From NCBI GenBank assembly GCA_041656115.1, contig JBBAED010000005.1, positions 1 through 64,000 of the forward strand: a DNA stretch of 64,000 bases. Direction: 5' to 3'. This document shows positions 53,571 to 62,868 of the stretch, in pieces (positions within the stretch are counted from its first letter, which is position 1; each line of letters starts with the position of its first letter). The stretch is from Dehalococcoidales bacterium (GTDB lineage Bacteria; Chloroflexota; Dehalococcoidia; Dehalococcoidales; UBA5627). Both the position numbers and the translations under genes were made by a program. The notes beneath the pieces are model-generated. The model saw only the letters and a list, made by a program, of their open reading frames with translations, was not told where the DNA came from and did no database searches.

Positions 53571-54374
53571 CTAGCGATAAAGGTTGATTTTATCGCGCAG
53601 TTCCATTGCCGCTTTGCGGGCGGCGGTCGCAAAATCATTGCCGCGAGATGCGTAAATAATTTGCCTGGCCGAATTTATAATGGCTCCCCTGCCGTTGGTA
53701 TCAATGCCGTTACGGACAGTTGTTTCCAAGTCTCCACCCTGCGCGCCGATACCGGGGATTAAAAAAAGCATTTCGGGGTGGAGTTTACGTAAAGTTTGCA
53801 ACTCATCCGGATAGGTGGCTCCCACCACCAGCCCGACGTTGCCGAACTCGTTCCACTCGCCGGCTTTAGCGGCTACCGCTTGAAAAAGCGGAATTTTATT
53901 ATCGTCTGTTCCACAATTTAACGATTGAAAATTCCCCGAGCCGCTGTTGGAGGTGCGGCAAAGGATAAAAACACCCTTGCTGCGGTAATCGATAAAAGGT
54001 AAAACCGAATCGGAGCCCATATAGGGGTTTACCGTTATGGCGTCAAAATTTAATGTATCAAAGACCGAGCGGGCATAGGCTTTAGCTGTATTTCCGATAT
54101 CCCCGCGCTTGGCATCGGCAATCACGGGGATATCTTTGGGAATAAAAGCGGCGGTTTCTTTTAAGGCATTAAAACCCTGCGCTCCGAAGGCTTCGTAAAA
54201 GGCGAAGTTGGGTTTGTAAGCGCAAACAAGGTCGGCGGTGGCTTCAATAATGGCCTTATTAAACTCAACTATGCTTTCGGCATCGGGGAAAAAGTCCGGG
54301 GCGGGGTCCAGCCCAATGCAGAGCAAACTGTTATTTTTCGAAACGGCGTTATTTAATTTTTCGCTAAAATTCAA
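53571..54374 (-). CDS. pyrF: Orotidine 5'-phosphate decarboxylase (type 2)
   Basis: PyrF converts OMP to UMP. The 267-residue protein starts at TTG 54374 with AGGGGG upstream. It has the type-2 features: NSLLCIGLDPAPD, the catalytic DAKRGDIGNTAKAYA (Lys and Asp), NPYMGSDSVLPFID, VGATYPDELQTLRKLHPEMLFLIPGIGAQGGD, and GAIINSARQIIYAS. The length is as expected for type 2, which is longer than the E. coli type. Confidence 0.95.
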   Translation of the reverse strand: MNFSEKLNNAVSKNNSLLCIGLDPAPDFFPDAESIVEFNKAIIEATADLVCAYKPNFAFYEAFGAQGFNALKETAAFIPKDIPVIADAKRGDIGNTAKAYARSVFDTLNFDAITVNPYMGSDSVLPFIDYRSKGVFILCRTSNSGSGNFQSLNCGTDDNKIPLFQAVAAKAGEWNEFGNVGLVVGATYPDELQTLRKLHPEMLFLIPGIGAQGGDLETTVRNGIDTNGRGAIINSARQIIYASRGNDFATAARKAAMELRDKINLYR

Positions 54375-54538
54375 TTTGTACCCCCTAAGGTTTCTTGATA
54401 TTAACAGTCGTTATGCGAGGGCGTCAAGTAAAAATCCCTCAAATATTTATTAAATATCGATTTATCTTAAAATATGCCATAATATTTAAGCATATAATCG
54501 GAATTTATAACAAAAACAGGATTTAATACGGAGTTACG

Positions 54539-55894
54539 ATGCAAAACTTGGATTACCGGCAGTCTTTGGAATACATTTACAGCTTTTCGGATTATGAAAC
54601 CACACATAAACTGCATGATTCGACAAGCTACGACTTGCGGCGGGTTTTTGAGCTGGCGGCGCTCTTTGATAACCCGCATCTTAAAATAAAAACTATTCAT
54701 ATTGCCGGCACAAAAGGCAAGGGCAGCGTGGCGGCGATGGTTAGTTCCGTCCTAAGCTCTTCCGGATACAAAACGGGTTTGTATACTTCGCCCCATTTAA
54801 TCGATATCAGAGAGCGCTTTCGGATTGACGGAGAAATGATTTCCGAAACGGAGTTTGCCGATATTATCAGCATGCTAAAACCGGCGGTAGAAACGGTAAA
54901 CGCTCAAAAAGTTTACGGAACACTCACCACCTTTGAAATAATGACTGCCGTTTGTTTTATCTTTTTTGCGCGCCGCAAAGTAGATTTCGGGGTGGTTGAG
55001 GTTGGGTTGGGGGGCAGGTTGGATGCCACCAATATAATAAGACCCGAGGTTTGCATAATTACCCCCATTAATTTGGACCATACCGATGTTTTAGGCGATA
55101 CAATCCCTAAAATTGCTTTGGAAAAGGCTGGAATTATTAAAGAAGGAGCGGTTGTTGTTACCGCCCCGCAGACGGATGAAGCCATGCGCGTTATCGAACA
55201 AAAGTGTTTCGAGAAGAATTGCCGCCTTATAAAAGCGGGGGCTGATATTTTGGCGCAAAATGTTGACCTTAGCGATAAGGGCTCGCATATTTCAATTAAA
55301 GGGCGTTTGGGTGATTACGAGGTATCGCTTCCGCTGCTTGGTTTTTGTCAGGCGGAGAATGCGCTAACAGCGGTGGGTGCCTTGGAAGCTTTAAAAGAAA
55401 AGGGGTTTAATATTCCGCTTACGGCAATCCAAGAAGGCTTTAGCAGCGTAAAATGGCCGGGGCGTTTTCAGGTAGTACCCGGAAATCCTTTAATTATTAT
55501 AGACGGGGCGCATAACGTTCTTTCCGCACGCGAACTTAAAAAATCGCTTCTCCATTACGGCAAAGATTATTTTTCGGCTGATAAAACAAATGAAAAGTCT
55601 TCCGGGATTCTTGTTTTTGGGGCTTCCGCCGATAAAGATGTGGACGGGATAATTGCCGAACTGCTGCCGCTTTTTAACGAGGTAATTGTTACCCGCTCGT
55701 CGCATCCGCGTTCAATGGAAACGGCGGAACTGGCAAAAAAGTTTAACAAACCGGGGATAAGGGTTATATCAACCGAAAATGTTGCCGAAGCAATAGAGCT
55801 TGCTAAAAAGCAAGCTCTAAACGATTCGCTGTTGTGTATCACCGGCTCGCTTTTTGTTGCCGGTGATGCCTTGTTACATTTAAAGGTCTGCTAA
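54539..55894 (+). CDS. folC: Folylpolyglutamate synthase / dihydrofolate synthase
   Basis: The 451-residue Mur-ligase-type enzyme adds glutamate to folates. The P-loop is IAGTKGKGSVAAM. It has LYTSPHLIDIRERFRIDGEMIS, the EVGLGGRLDATNII motif, NLDHTDVLGDTIPKIALEKAGIIKEG (carbamylated Lys), and IIDGAHN in the C-terminal domain. It complements folP and folK at 20.5 kb. A few bases of its 3' end overlap the convergent lipoprotein gene (55891-55894). Confidence 0.95.
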   Translation: MQNLDYRQSLEYIYSFSDYETTHKLHDSTSYDLRRVFELAALFDNPHLKIKTIHIAGTKGKGSVAAMVSSVLSSSGYKTGLYTSPHLIDIRERFRIDGEMISETEFADIISMLKPAVETVNAQKVYGTLTTFEIMTAVCFIFFARRKVDFGVVEVGLGGRLDATNIIRPEVCIITPINLDHTDVLGDTIPKIALEKAGIIKEGAVVVTAPQTDEAMRVIEQKCFEKNCRLIKAGADILAQNVDLSDKGSHISIKGRLGDYEVSLPLLGFCQAENALTAVGALEALKEKGFNIPLTAIQEGFSSVKWPGRFQVVPGNPLIIIDGAHNVLSARELKKSLLHYGKDYFSADKTNEKSSGILVFGASADKDVDGIIAELLPLFNEVIVTRSSHPRSMETAELAKKFNKPGIRVISTENVAEAIELAKKQALNDSLLCITGSLFVAGDALLHLKVC

Positions 55895-56736
55895 CGCCAG
55901 ACCATGCTGTGCGGGCTTATTTCGTAGATGTTCTTGTTGGTGGCGGTCAAAGAATCAATTTCAAACGATCGGAAAGGCTCAAACTGAACGGTTCGTAACC
56001 TCAGATACATTTGCCCCCAATCAACCGAATTGGTTGATGTATTCCAACGGATTCCCGCCTCCCAATTTTCGGAGAAGAACAGGAAATACTTTACGGCGCC
56101 GGTATCGGGGTAAACCATTGTTCCGTACCAATCTTCATCCAAAGAAATGCCCAAATCGGGGTTATTGGTGGAAACCCAAGAGATAAACATATTTCTGATT
56201 GTTCGCGCTTCGGCAGCCAAATCATCCATTGTTTCGGGCTTCTCGCGCACCTTCAGAGTCACTGTTTCGGTGTCCGAAAAACCTTGCCATTCGGCTTTGA
56301 CCCTTACTTTAAGAATATTGCCGGCGGTTCCTTCGTTAGGAACAACAACAATCTCGGCAACATATCCCTCACCGATGCCTTTGGGTCCGACGGAGACATA
56401 GGCATTTTCAGCCGTAGCCGAAATTTTGGCTAAGCTCGGATCAATTACTTGCGTTGTTTTGGATTCCTCGTCGGTGGAAGTTATTTTTGAGGTCTGGGTT
56501 GTTGTCGGTTCTATCGTTCCGTAATCAACGGTTACCAGAAAAACGCAGCTGTAACCCTCAATGGCATCGCTCATATGCAGCGGCCAGACATTTAAAGTAA
56601 AAGGGATTATCTTGGTTTTATCGGTGGTCTTTGTACCCGGAGTCCCGTCACAGCCAACCGCAAGCGAGGCTATTAAAAACAGCCCTGCCAAAAGGGATAA
56701 ACAAACCGGCTTGAAAATTTTTCTTGAAATCTTCAT
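55891..56736 (-). CDS. Lipoprotein of unknown function
   Basis: The 281-residue protein starts with a lipoprotein signal (KPVCLSLLAGLFLIASLAVGC, lipid Cys near 29). It continues with a Thr-rich linker and an Ig-like beta domain (FTLNVWPLHMSDAIEGYSCVFLVTVDYGTIEP, AKISATAENAYVSVGPKGIGEGYVAEIVVVPNEGTAGNILKVRVKAE, about 40-165). The C-terminal part (MDDLAAEARTIRNMFISWVSTNNPDLGISLDEDWYGT) I cannot assign. A surface protein role is likely, and no function can be named. Confidence 0.75.
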   Translation of the reverse strand: MKISRKIFKPVCLSLLAGLFLIASLAVGCDGTPGTKTTDKTKIIPFTLNVWPLHMSDAIEGYSCVFLVTVDYGTIEPTTTQTSKITSTDEESKTTQVIDPSLAKISATAENAYVSVGPKGIGEGYVAEIVVVPNEGTAGNILKVRVKAEWQGFSDTETVTLKVREKPETMDDLAAEARTIRNMFISWVSTNNPDLGISLDEDWYGTMVYPDTGAVKYFLFFSENWEAGIRWNTSTNSVDWGQMYLRLRTVQFEPFRSFEIDSLTATNKNIYEISPHSMVWR

Positions 56737-56765
56737 ATTTTATTTTCGCTATTCTGTTTACAATA

Positions 56766-57038
56766 CTATTGCATTGCGGTGGGGTTGTCAACCTGTGTTG
56801 ATACGGCTTCCTTGGGCAGCATTTCTTCTAAAATCTTGCCCATTGCCATCGTATGGCAGCACAGCCCCCAGTGTGAGAAGAAGTCGCAGGTGCAACTCCA
56901 ACCTTCACTTCCGTATTTGGTAACGTGGGTGTGGTTTTCCCCACGGAAATCGACTGAAAATTCAGTAAAAGTTACTCGATCTTTCTCTTGAGCGTACCTA
57001 TTGGCTTTTTCTATCTTTCCTATCAAACTCGATTGCAT
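56766..57038 (-). CDS. Small SWIM zinc-finger protein
   Basis: A 90-residue protein. Its core GSEGWSCTCDFFSHWGLCCHTMAMGKIL holds a SWIM-type zinc finger (CxC...CxH). The N-terminal part SLIGKIEKANRYAQEKDRVTFTEFSVDFRGENHTHVTKY is a short beta region. GAGGGC precedes ATG 57038. Full-size SWIM proteins belong to helicases or transposases. Here the domain stands alone, and a DNA or protein contact role is a guess. Confidence 0.75.
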   Translation of the reverse strand: MQSSLIGKIEKANRYAQEKDRVTFTEFSVDFRGENHTHVTKYGSEGWSCTCDFFSHWGLCCHTMAMGKILEEMLPKEAVSTQVDNPTAMQ

Positions 57039-57416
57039 TTTGCCCTCCCTTAAACTGAATATTTTTAATTAAAAAAGCACTGAACTGCAACCAGTCAGCG
57101 CTTTTATTTTTGTTCACCCCCAAGGGCCTCTCCATAGAAAATCAGAAGTATCATCTCATCTATTTCTCCCGTAACCGTACCCTCATTCTACCCCATAAAC
57201 CGGCGCAATGCAATATCTTTGGGGGCTCTTTTTCTTTAATTGCGGAATATTAAAATAAATACAGGGATGGGTTTTATTCCTCCTGTCTTTTCATAAAATA
57301 CAGAGTTTCGGACGATTGCCAAGCTGTCTTAAGTTCATTTCACATCGTACCGATTAAGACAATCCGAAAACACAAAAACTTAATTGGTGTATAATTAGCG
57401 AATATTCGGAGGCAGT
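57039..57416. other. Intergenic region before the hemolysin III gene
   Basis: About 378 nt. A hairpin AAAAGC-CTGA...TCAG-GCTTTT sits at 57073-57105 with T residues on the plus side, and a TATAAT lies at 57390-57395 without a good -35. Nothing else is recognisable. Confidence 0.5.
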
Positions 57417-58061
57417 GTGATTAATATCAGACATTCGGAAAAAGTATCGGCATATACCCATCTGGCGGGGGCGGTTCTTGCGCTGGCGGGGCTTGTGATT
57501 TTACTTGCGGTAACTTGGGGCAGGTGGGATTACTTTATTTTATCGCTTGTTTACGGGCTGGGAGCGCTTTGCCTATTTCTGGCCAGCGGAATTTACCATG
57601 CGCAAAAACAAGAAGAAAATGCGGTAAATATTTGGCGGAAACTGGATCATATTGCCATCTTTATTATGATTGCCGGTACCTATACCCCGATGTGCTATGC
57701 CTATCTCGGCGGGGCATGGTTTTGGAGTATTATCGGCGTGCAATGGGGCTGTGTTTTGGCGGGGATATTCTTTAAATTCTTTTATATGCGCGCTCCGCGT
57801 GTAATTTCGCCGATTCTTTATCTTTTAATGGGCTGGATGGCGGTAATCCCGATGAATATCCTCTGGCATAATATGTCCGGTTTATCCTTTTTGCTGCTGA
57901 TTGGCGGAGGGGTTGCTTACAGTATCGGCGCGATAATCTATGCCCTTAAAAAACCAAATCCGGTTCGAGGGGTGTTCGGTTTTCACGAAATATTCCATGT
58001 CTTTATTTTATTGGGAGCAATATTCCATTATTTTATGGTTTATATTGCCGTTACGCTCTGA
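57417..58061 (+). CDS. Hemolysin III / PAQR-family membrane protein
   Basis: The 214-residue protein starts at GTG 57417 with GGAGG upstream. It has seven hydrophobic helices and the family motifs HSEKVSAYTHLAGAVLAL, ASGIYHAQKQEENAVNIWRKLDHIAIFIMIAGTYTP, and the C-terminal FGFHEIFHVFILLGAIFHYFMVY, whose His and Asp residues bind zinc in PAQR enzymes. A lipid-modifying (ceramidase-like) or channel role is known for distant relatives. For bacterial YqfA types the substrate is unclear. Confidence 0.93.
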   Translation: MINIRHSEKVSAYTHLAGAVLALAGLVILLAVTWGRWDYFILSLVYGLGALCLFLASGIYHAQKQEENAVNIWRKLDHIAIFIMIAGTYTPMCYAYLGGAWFWSIIGVQWGCVLAGIFFKFFYMRAPRVISPILYLLMGWMAVIPMNILWHNMSGLSFLLLIGGGVAYSIGAIIYALKKPNPVRGVFGFHEIFHVFILLGAIFHYFMVYIAVTL

Positions 58062-58151
58062 TTGCAAACCTAATCCGTAATTTTGATAACCGTTCTAATT
58101 CTCTGCCTAACGTGCTATATTATAGGCGCAAGTAATTTTTGAAGGTTTACT

Positions 58152-58913
58152 ATGACATACGAACCTGAAAGAGAGCCTCTTAAACCGCTTAAGTGGTATA
58201 AAGAGCTGGGCGATAAGAAAAAGAGGATTGAAGCCGGTTTCTTTTTGGCGGAAGGGGAGCGGGCGGTAGCGCAAATTGCCCTTAATAACCCCGAAGCCAT
58301 TAGAGAGCTATTGTTAACGGATGAAGCGCCCTCTTTTGGCGATACATACCCTTACAGGCGTATCACAGCGGGGCAGCTGCGCTTGATAACCTCCGCAACC
58401 ACCCCCCAAGGAATTGTTGCCGTTGTTAAGATTCCCGCCGATATTTACAGCAATAAAATCCCGGCTAACCCCGGTGCAAAAATCCTTCTTTTGGAAGATA
58501 TCCAAGACCCCGGAAACCTGGGCACGCTTATTCGCACGGCGGTTGCTTTTGGTTTTACAGGGATTGTTATGAGCGAAAAATGCGCCGACCCGCTTGCGCC
58601 GAAAGCGGTGCAGTCAACGGCCGGCACACTGCTTTCTTTGTGGATAAGAAGAACAAATAACTATCTTAATGTCATCAACGCGTTAAAAACAGAAGGCTAC
58701 TCCGTTATTGCGACCGCTTTGGACGGGGAAGATGACACATCTCCTTTGCAAAAGACGGAGAAATTAATACTGGCGCTGGGTAACGAAGCCTCCGGCTTAT
58801 CCGAAGAAGTTTTAAAGGCGGCTGATTTCAGAATAAAAATTCCGATTGAAGATAAGGCCGAATCTTTGAACGTGGCTGCTTGCGGGGCGATTTGTATGTA
58901 CCTTTGCCGCTAG
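58152..58913 (+). CDS. TrmH/SpoU-family RNA 2'-O-methyltransferase
   Basis: The 253-residue protein has an N-terminal substrate-binding domain (KRIEAGFFLAEGERAVAQI) and the SPOUT catalytic domain: motif 1 LLEDIQDPGNLGTLIRTAVAFGFTGIVMSEKCADPLAPKAVQSTAGTLL, motif 2 LALGNEASGLSEEVL, and motif 3 IPIEDKAESLNVAACGAI. It methylates a ribose in rRNA or tRNA. The exact target is not visible. Its 3' end lies 26 nt from the convergent gene. Confidence 0.93.
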   Translation: MTYEPEREPLKPLKWYKELGDKKKRIEAGFFLAEGERAVAQIALNNPEAIRELLLTDEAPSFGDTYPYRRITAGQLRLITSATTPQGIVAVVKIPADIYSNKIPANPGAKILLLEDIQDPGNLGTLIRTAVAFGFTGIVMSEKCADPLAPKAVQSTAGTLLSLWIRRTNNYLNVINALKTEGYSVIATALDGEDDTSPLQKTEKLILALGNEASGLSEEVLKAADFRIKIPIEDKAESLNVAACGAICMYLCR

Positions 58914-58938
58914 GAGTTTCTCTGTTTTTACGGTTATC

Positions 58939-59367
58939 CTACGAGAAAATCTTGATTCCCGCCACCCCCAACAGCACCAATATTGCCGTCCAAAGGATTA
59001 TTCCGATTGTCATCCAAAAAACAAGCTTTTTACCGGGGATGCCCGATGCAACGCCGATTGCCGCCCCGAAAAGGACGCCGGTAAGAAAGGGTGAAAGCAA
59101 TCCCAGCCCGATAACGCCGTATTTTTGCCAAATCCTTTGCACTAAACCCGGTTTCTTGTCGCTGTCTTGTTGTTCATAGAATTTTAACAGGAAACTGCGT
59201 AAATGCTTCCCGGCAAAGATTACAATAAAGACACAGATTATTGCCCCGGTTGCGGTGGCAACAGAAATTGCCAGGGGGTGTAAACCCATCACAAAGCCGA
59301 GCGGAACAGCCGCCCACAGCTCTAAAACGGCCAGCGCCGCAACAAGTAAAAAATTAATCGCTATCAT
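58939..59367 (-). CDS. Small multi-drug export-family membrane protein (COG2426)
   Basis: The 142-residue protein has four hydrophobic stretches (LLVAALAVLELWAAVPLGFVMG, ISVATATGAIICVFIVIFAG, VIGLGLLSPFLTGVLFGAAIGVASG, LVFWMTIGIILWTAILVLLGVAGI). It also has the ELWxAVPxG and GLLSPFLTG motifs that I associate with this group. Transport function is assumed from the name of the family, not proven. Confidence 0.75.
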   Translation of the reverse strand: MIAINFLLVAALAVLELWAAVPLGFVMGLHPLAISVATATGAIICVFIVIFAGKHLRSFLLKFYEQQDSDKKPGLVQRIWQKYGVIGLGLLSPFLTGVLFGAAIGVASGIPGKKLVFWMTIGIILWTAILVLLGVAGIKIFS

Positions 59368-59474
59368 ATGGTTTTTCGTTTAAAGTAAGATTAATTATAG
59401 CACGGAGATCGTTTCCGACAAAAACGGTTTTGGCCGCAATTGACCTTCCCCTCAGGCTGTTCTAAAATTGATGC

Positions 59475-60797
59475 ATGTCGCCCCAAACCCTATCAATTAT
59501 TATCGCCGCTGTGATCGGGCTTTTGGCCATCGGTTGCATTTTTGCGGCCTTTCGTGCGTTTAAGTGCAAACGTACAATTGACGATTGCCCGACATCCAAA
59601 ACGCGAGGCGTTTTTATCGGGCTTACGGAACTGAAGGGCACTGCCGAAAGCGAGACCCCTTTTACCGCTTATCTTTCCGGCAAGGCATGCGTGCAGTATG
59701 AATGGCAGGTTGATGAACATTGGTCGCGGATAGTTCATGAAACCTATATTGATTCAGAAGGGCGCACGCAATCCAGAACACGTACCGAGAGCGGTTGGAA
59801 AAAGATTGCCGGCAAAGAAGTAAGCGCCCCTTTTTATTTAAAAGATGAAACCGGCTTAATTCGCATTGTTCCGGAGAAAGCTAAAATCGAAAATATTAAG
59901 GTATTTGAAGAAACTTGCACACCCAAAGACATTTTGTATTTCGGTAAATGTCCGGTCGGCGAAATTGCCGATACAACCCACCGCCGGAGGTTTTACGAAT
60001 CGGCGATTCCGCTGCACAGCCAGCTTTATATTATCGGGCAAGCGCGCGAAAGGGAAGACATTGTTGCCGCCGAAATCGCCTATAATAAAAATGCCCCAAT
60101 GTTTTTAATATCGACACGCACCGAAAAGCAGCTAAGCACTTCCTATTTGTGGGGGTTTTGGCTGTGGTTTATCGGAGGGTTGTTAACGGCTCTCGGTGTT
60201 GCCGCTGCCTTGACATATATCGGCACAGAGAATTCAACGTTCCTTTGGGAACCGTTTGCAATTACCGCCGCAATCTATTTTTTGGTATTTGTTCTTAGTT
60301 GGGTTTTTAATGTTTACAACAGCCTGATTAACTTGCATAACCGCGTTAAACAGGGCTGGTCGCAGGTTGATATTCAGTTAAAACGCCGCCATGATTTAAT
60401 CCCCAACTTAGTGAGTGCCGTGGAAGGCTACCGCGGCTATGAAGCCGATATCCAGTGCTTGCTTGGCGAGTTACGCACTCAAGGGCGAGCGCCCGCCTCC
60501 GAAGAAGATAGCGCGGATTTTAAAGGCGTTGCCCCGCTGTTTAACATAATTATCGAGTGTTATCCGGAGCTTAAAGCCTCTCAAAACTTCTTGCACTTAC
60601 AAAAAGAGCTCTCCTCAACCGAACAGCGAATTGCTTTGGCACGCGACTACTACAATGAAATTGCCACGTATTACAATACGCGCTTGGAAGTTATCCCCGA
60701 CAGATTTGTGGCTTTTATAGCGGGATTGCGTCCGCGCACTCTGACGGACGCTGCTGATTTTGAACGTGCACCGGTGCAGGTTAAGCTGGCGGAGTGA
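59475..60797 (+). CDS. GIDE-like domain and LemA fusion protein
   Basis: The 440-residue protein has a first helix (about 7-29), a GIDE/MULAN-type beta domain (RGVFIGLTELKGTAESETPFTAYLSGKACVQYEWQV to YFGKCPVGEIADTTHRRRFYESAIP, about 40-205), and two membrane helices (about 220-275). The last part is a LemA domain (NVYNSLINLHNRVKQGWSQVDIQLKRRHDLIPNLVSAVEGYRGYE, about 280-430). LemA usually stands alone with one membrane helix. Here the eukaryotic-like GIDE domain is fused in front. Nothing in the sequence shows ubiquitin ligase activity. Confidence 0.85.
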   Translation: MSPQTLSIIIAAVIGLLAIGCIFAAFRAFKCKRTIDDCPTSKTRGVFIGLTELKGTAESETPFTAYLSGKACVQYEWQVDEHWSRIVHETYIDSEGRTQSRTRTESGWKKIAGKEVSAPFYLKDETGLIRIVPEKAKIENIKVFEETCTPKDILYFGKCPVGEIADTTHRRRFYESAIPLHSQLYIIGQAREREDIVAAEIAYNKNAPMFLISTRTEKQLSTSYLWGFWLWFIGGLLTALGVAAALTYIGTENSTFLWEPFAITAAIYFLVFVLSWVFNVYNSLINLHNRVKQGWSQVDIQLKRRHDLIPNLVSAVEGYRGYEADIQCLLGELRTQGRAPASEEDSADFKGVAPLFNIIIECYPELKASQNFLHLQKELSSTEQRIALARDYYNEIATYYNTRLEVIPDRFVAFIAGLRPRTLTDAADFERAPVQVKLAE

Positions 60798-60851
60798 GAT
60801 GTTTTTTACTTATAAAATTTTAAGCAATAATCCGAAAAACACGTTTCGTTT

Positions 60852-60880
60852 TTGACAAAAAATTTCAGCATGCCTAAAAT
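60852..60880 (+). promoter_or_regulatory. Sigma-70 promoter of the DrrAB-type ABC genes
   Basis: TTGACA at 60852-60857, a 17-nt spacer, and TAAAAT at 60875-60880, about 63 nt before the start. Confidence 0.75.
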
Positions 60881-60943
60881 ATCGGGAAGATAATTTACCA
60901 AAAAGAGGGCTTAAAAACCCCGCGATAAGGCGTTAAGAAAGTT

Positions 60944-61948
60944 ATGGCTGAAATGAACCGAGAAGCAGCGGTTATTGTTGAAAATCTGGAGAAAAGTTAT
61001 CGTAAAATAAAAGCGGTTGACGGTATTTTCTTTCGCGTTGAGCGCGGGGAAGTCTTCGGGTTTTTAGGGCCGAACGGCGCCGGTAAAACTACTACCATTC
61101 GTATTCTTTTAACGTTAATACAGCCGACGGCGGGCAAAGTAAGTGTTTTGGGCTTGGATGTAAAAAAAGAGGCCGATAAAATCCGCCAGCTTGCCGGTTA
61201 TGTGCCGCAAGGGATTTCGGTTGACGGTGAGATTACGGCCTACGAAAACCTTTTAATTTATTCCAAACTTTACGGTGTTCCGTCCTCACAAAGAAAAAAG
61301 CGCATCAGCGAAGTGCTGGAGTATATCGGTTTGGCGGATCGCGCAAACGATATGGTTAAAACCTATTCGGGCGGGATGATGCGCCGCTTGGAACTTGCTC
61401 AATCCTTAATTAACAGACCTCAAATCCTCTTTCTTGACGAACCGAGTATCGGCCTTGACCCCAACTCCCGCAACGCAATGTGGGAAATGGTGCGCAGCCT
61501 CAGGCAAGAACTCGGCACCACCGTTTTCCTGACCACGCATGATATGGTTGAAGCGGATGCCCTCTGTGACAGAATCGGCATTATGGATAAGGGTAAACTG
61601 GTAGTAATCGGAACACCCGCTTACTTAAAAGCGACTGTCGGCGGTGATGTGGTGACGGTGAGTGCAAAAAACGCTGCGCTTGGCGAAGCGATTCAAAAGC
61701 TGGGCTATAAAACAATCGGCGAAGCGACTAACGGCAATGCCGATTTACTGGTTGAAAACGGTGAAAACGCTATTCCGCGTATTGTTAGCGGGTTTAAAGA
61801 GCAGGGCATTGATCTTGAATCAATCTATCTTAAAAAACCGTCTTTGGACGATGTCTTTTTAAAGTACACCGGTTCGCGTATCGATGACGGTGCCGGCTGG
61901 GCGCAGACCAAAAAGATTCGGGCGGCCTACGGAAGGATGGCAAAATGA
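60944..61948 (+). CDS. ABC transporter ATP-binding protein (DrrA type)
   Basis: The 334-residue ATPase has Walker A GPNGAGKT, Q-loop VPQGISVD, signature YSGGMMRRLELAQ, Walker B ILFLDEPSIGLD, and the H-loop TTHDMVEADALCDRI. A DrrA-like C-terminal domain follows (YLKATVGGDVVTVSAKNAALGEAIQKLGYKTIGE). It overlaps the following permease gene (ATGA). The pair belongs to the ABC-2 drug/lipid exporter family. The cargo is unknown. Confidence 0.93.
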   Translation: MAEMNREAAVIVENLEKSYRKIKAVDGIFFRVERGEVFGFLGPNGAGKTTTIRILLTLIQPTAGKVSVLGLDVKKEADKIRQLAGYVPQGISVDGEITAYENLLIYSKLYGVPSSQRKKRISEVLEYIGLADRANDMVKTYSGGMMRRLELAQSLINRPQILFLDEPSIGLDPNSRNAMWEMVRSLRQELGTTVFLTTHDMVEADALCDRIGIMDKGKLVVIGTPAYLKATVGGDVVTVSAKNAALGEAIQKLGYKTIGEATNGNADLLVENGENAIPRIVSGFKEQGIDLESIYLKKPSLDDVFLKYTGSRIDDGAGWAQTKKIRAAYGRMAK

Positions 61949-62715
61949 AGTTTGCGCGTTATGCCACTACGATGCTGGCGATTACCGAATTGGAAATGCG
62001 TAAAATCAGGCACGATCAAACCCAGATTTTGATGCGCTTAATCCAGCCGATATTGTGGCTGACTATTTTTGGGGTAACATTTAGCAATATTCGTGTTATT
62101 CCCACCGGTGATTACACCTACTTGCAATTCTTAACCCCGGGCATATTGGCGCAGTCGGTTATTTTTGCCGCCATCTTCTTTGGCATTAATGTTGTCTGGG
62201 AGCGCGACTTAGGCATCTTAAATAAGCTGTTATCGACACCGGCGCCGCGTTCATCAATTGTAATCGGTAAATCACTTGCGGGCGGTTTGCGCGGTTCGTT
62301 TCAGGCGCTCGGCATACTGGTAATTGCGCTTGTAATCGGTATCGATTTAATCCTTACCCCGCTGAGCATCCTGGGAATGCTTTTAATCATAATTTTGTGC
62401 GGAATATGTTTTTCGGCAATGAGTATGGCTTTGGCATCGGTTTTTCGTACGCGGGAGCGGATGATGGGGGTTGGGCAGGCGCTTACAATGCCGCTCTTTT
62501 TTGCTTCCAGCGCTATCTATCCGATATCGATTATGCCCGGCTGGCTTCAGGCGATTGCCATTGTTAACCCCTTAAGCTATATTGTCGATGCTTTAAGATC
62601 GCTTCTGGTTACCGGCGACCTTTCCGGACTGGGAACGGATATTCTTATTATCGTTATTTCGGCAGCGGTGCTGTTGGTGCTTGCCAGTATCGGTTTTAAA
62701 AGGCTTTTGGTCTAA
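61945..62715 (+). CDS. ABC-2 type transporter permease (DrrB type)
   Basis: The 256-residue membrane protein has six hydrophobic segments and ABC-2 motifs (ILMRLIQPILWLTIFGVTFSN, DLGILNKLLSTPAPRSSIVIGKSLAGGLRGSFQAL, ASSAIYPISIMPGWLQAIAIVNPLSYIVDALRSLL). The first codon overlaps the ATPase stop, so both subunits are made together. Confidence 0.93.
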   Translation: MKFARYATTMLAITELEMRKIRHDQTQILMRLIQPILWLTIFGVTFSNIRVIPTGDYTYLQFLTPGILAQSVIFAAIFFGINVVWERDLGILNKLLSTPAPRSSIVIGKSLAGGLRGSFQALGILVIALVIGIDLILTPLSILGMLLIIILCGICFSAMSMALASVFRTRERMMGVGQALTMPLFFASSAIYPISIMPGWLQAIAIVNPLSYIVDALRSLLVTGDLSGLGTDILIIVISAAVLLVLASIGFKRLLV

Positions 62716-62815
62716 CGCCTTTAAGCCGGTTCTATCCGAATTATTATAAAAATCTTTTCACACAAACGTATCATCCCCGAAACATTTAATTTATCCGTTT
62801 AAGAACAAAAACCAA

Positions 62816-62846
62816 AAAGCCCTCGCTGATTTTTAGCGGGGGCCTT
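62816..62846. terminator. Bidirectional terminator after the ABC genes
   Basis: AAGCCC-TCGCT pairs with AGCGGGGGCTT-like arms around GATTTTT, with T residues afterwards. It lies between convergent ABC and RHH genes. Confidence 0.75.
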
Positions 62847-62868
62847 CTTTGCTTAGTTTGTAATCTTT

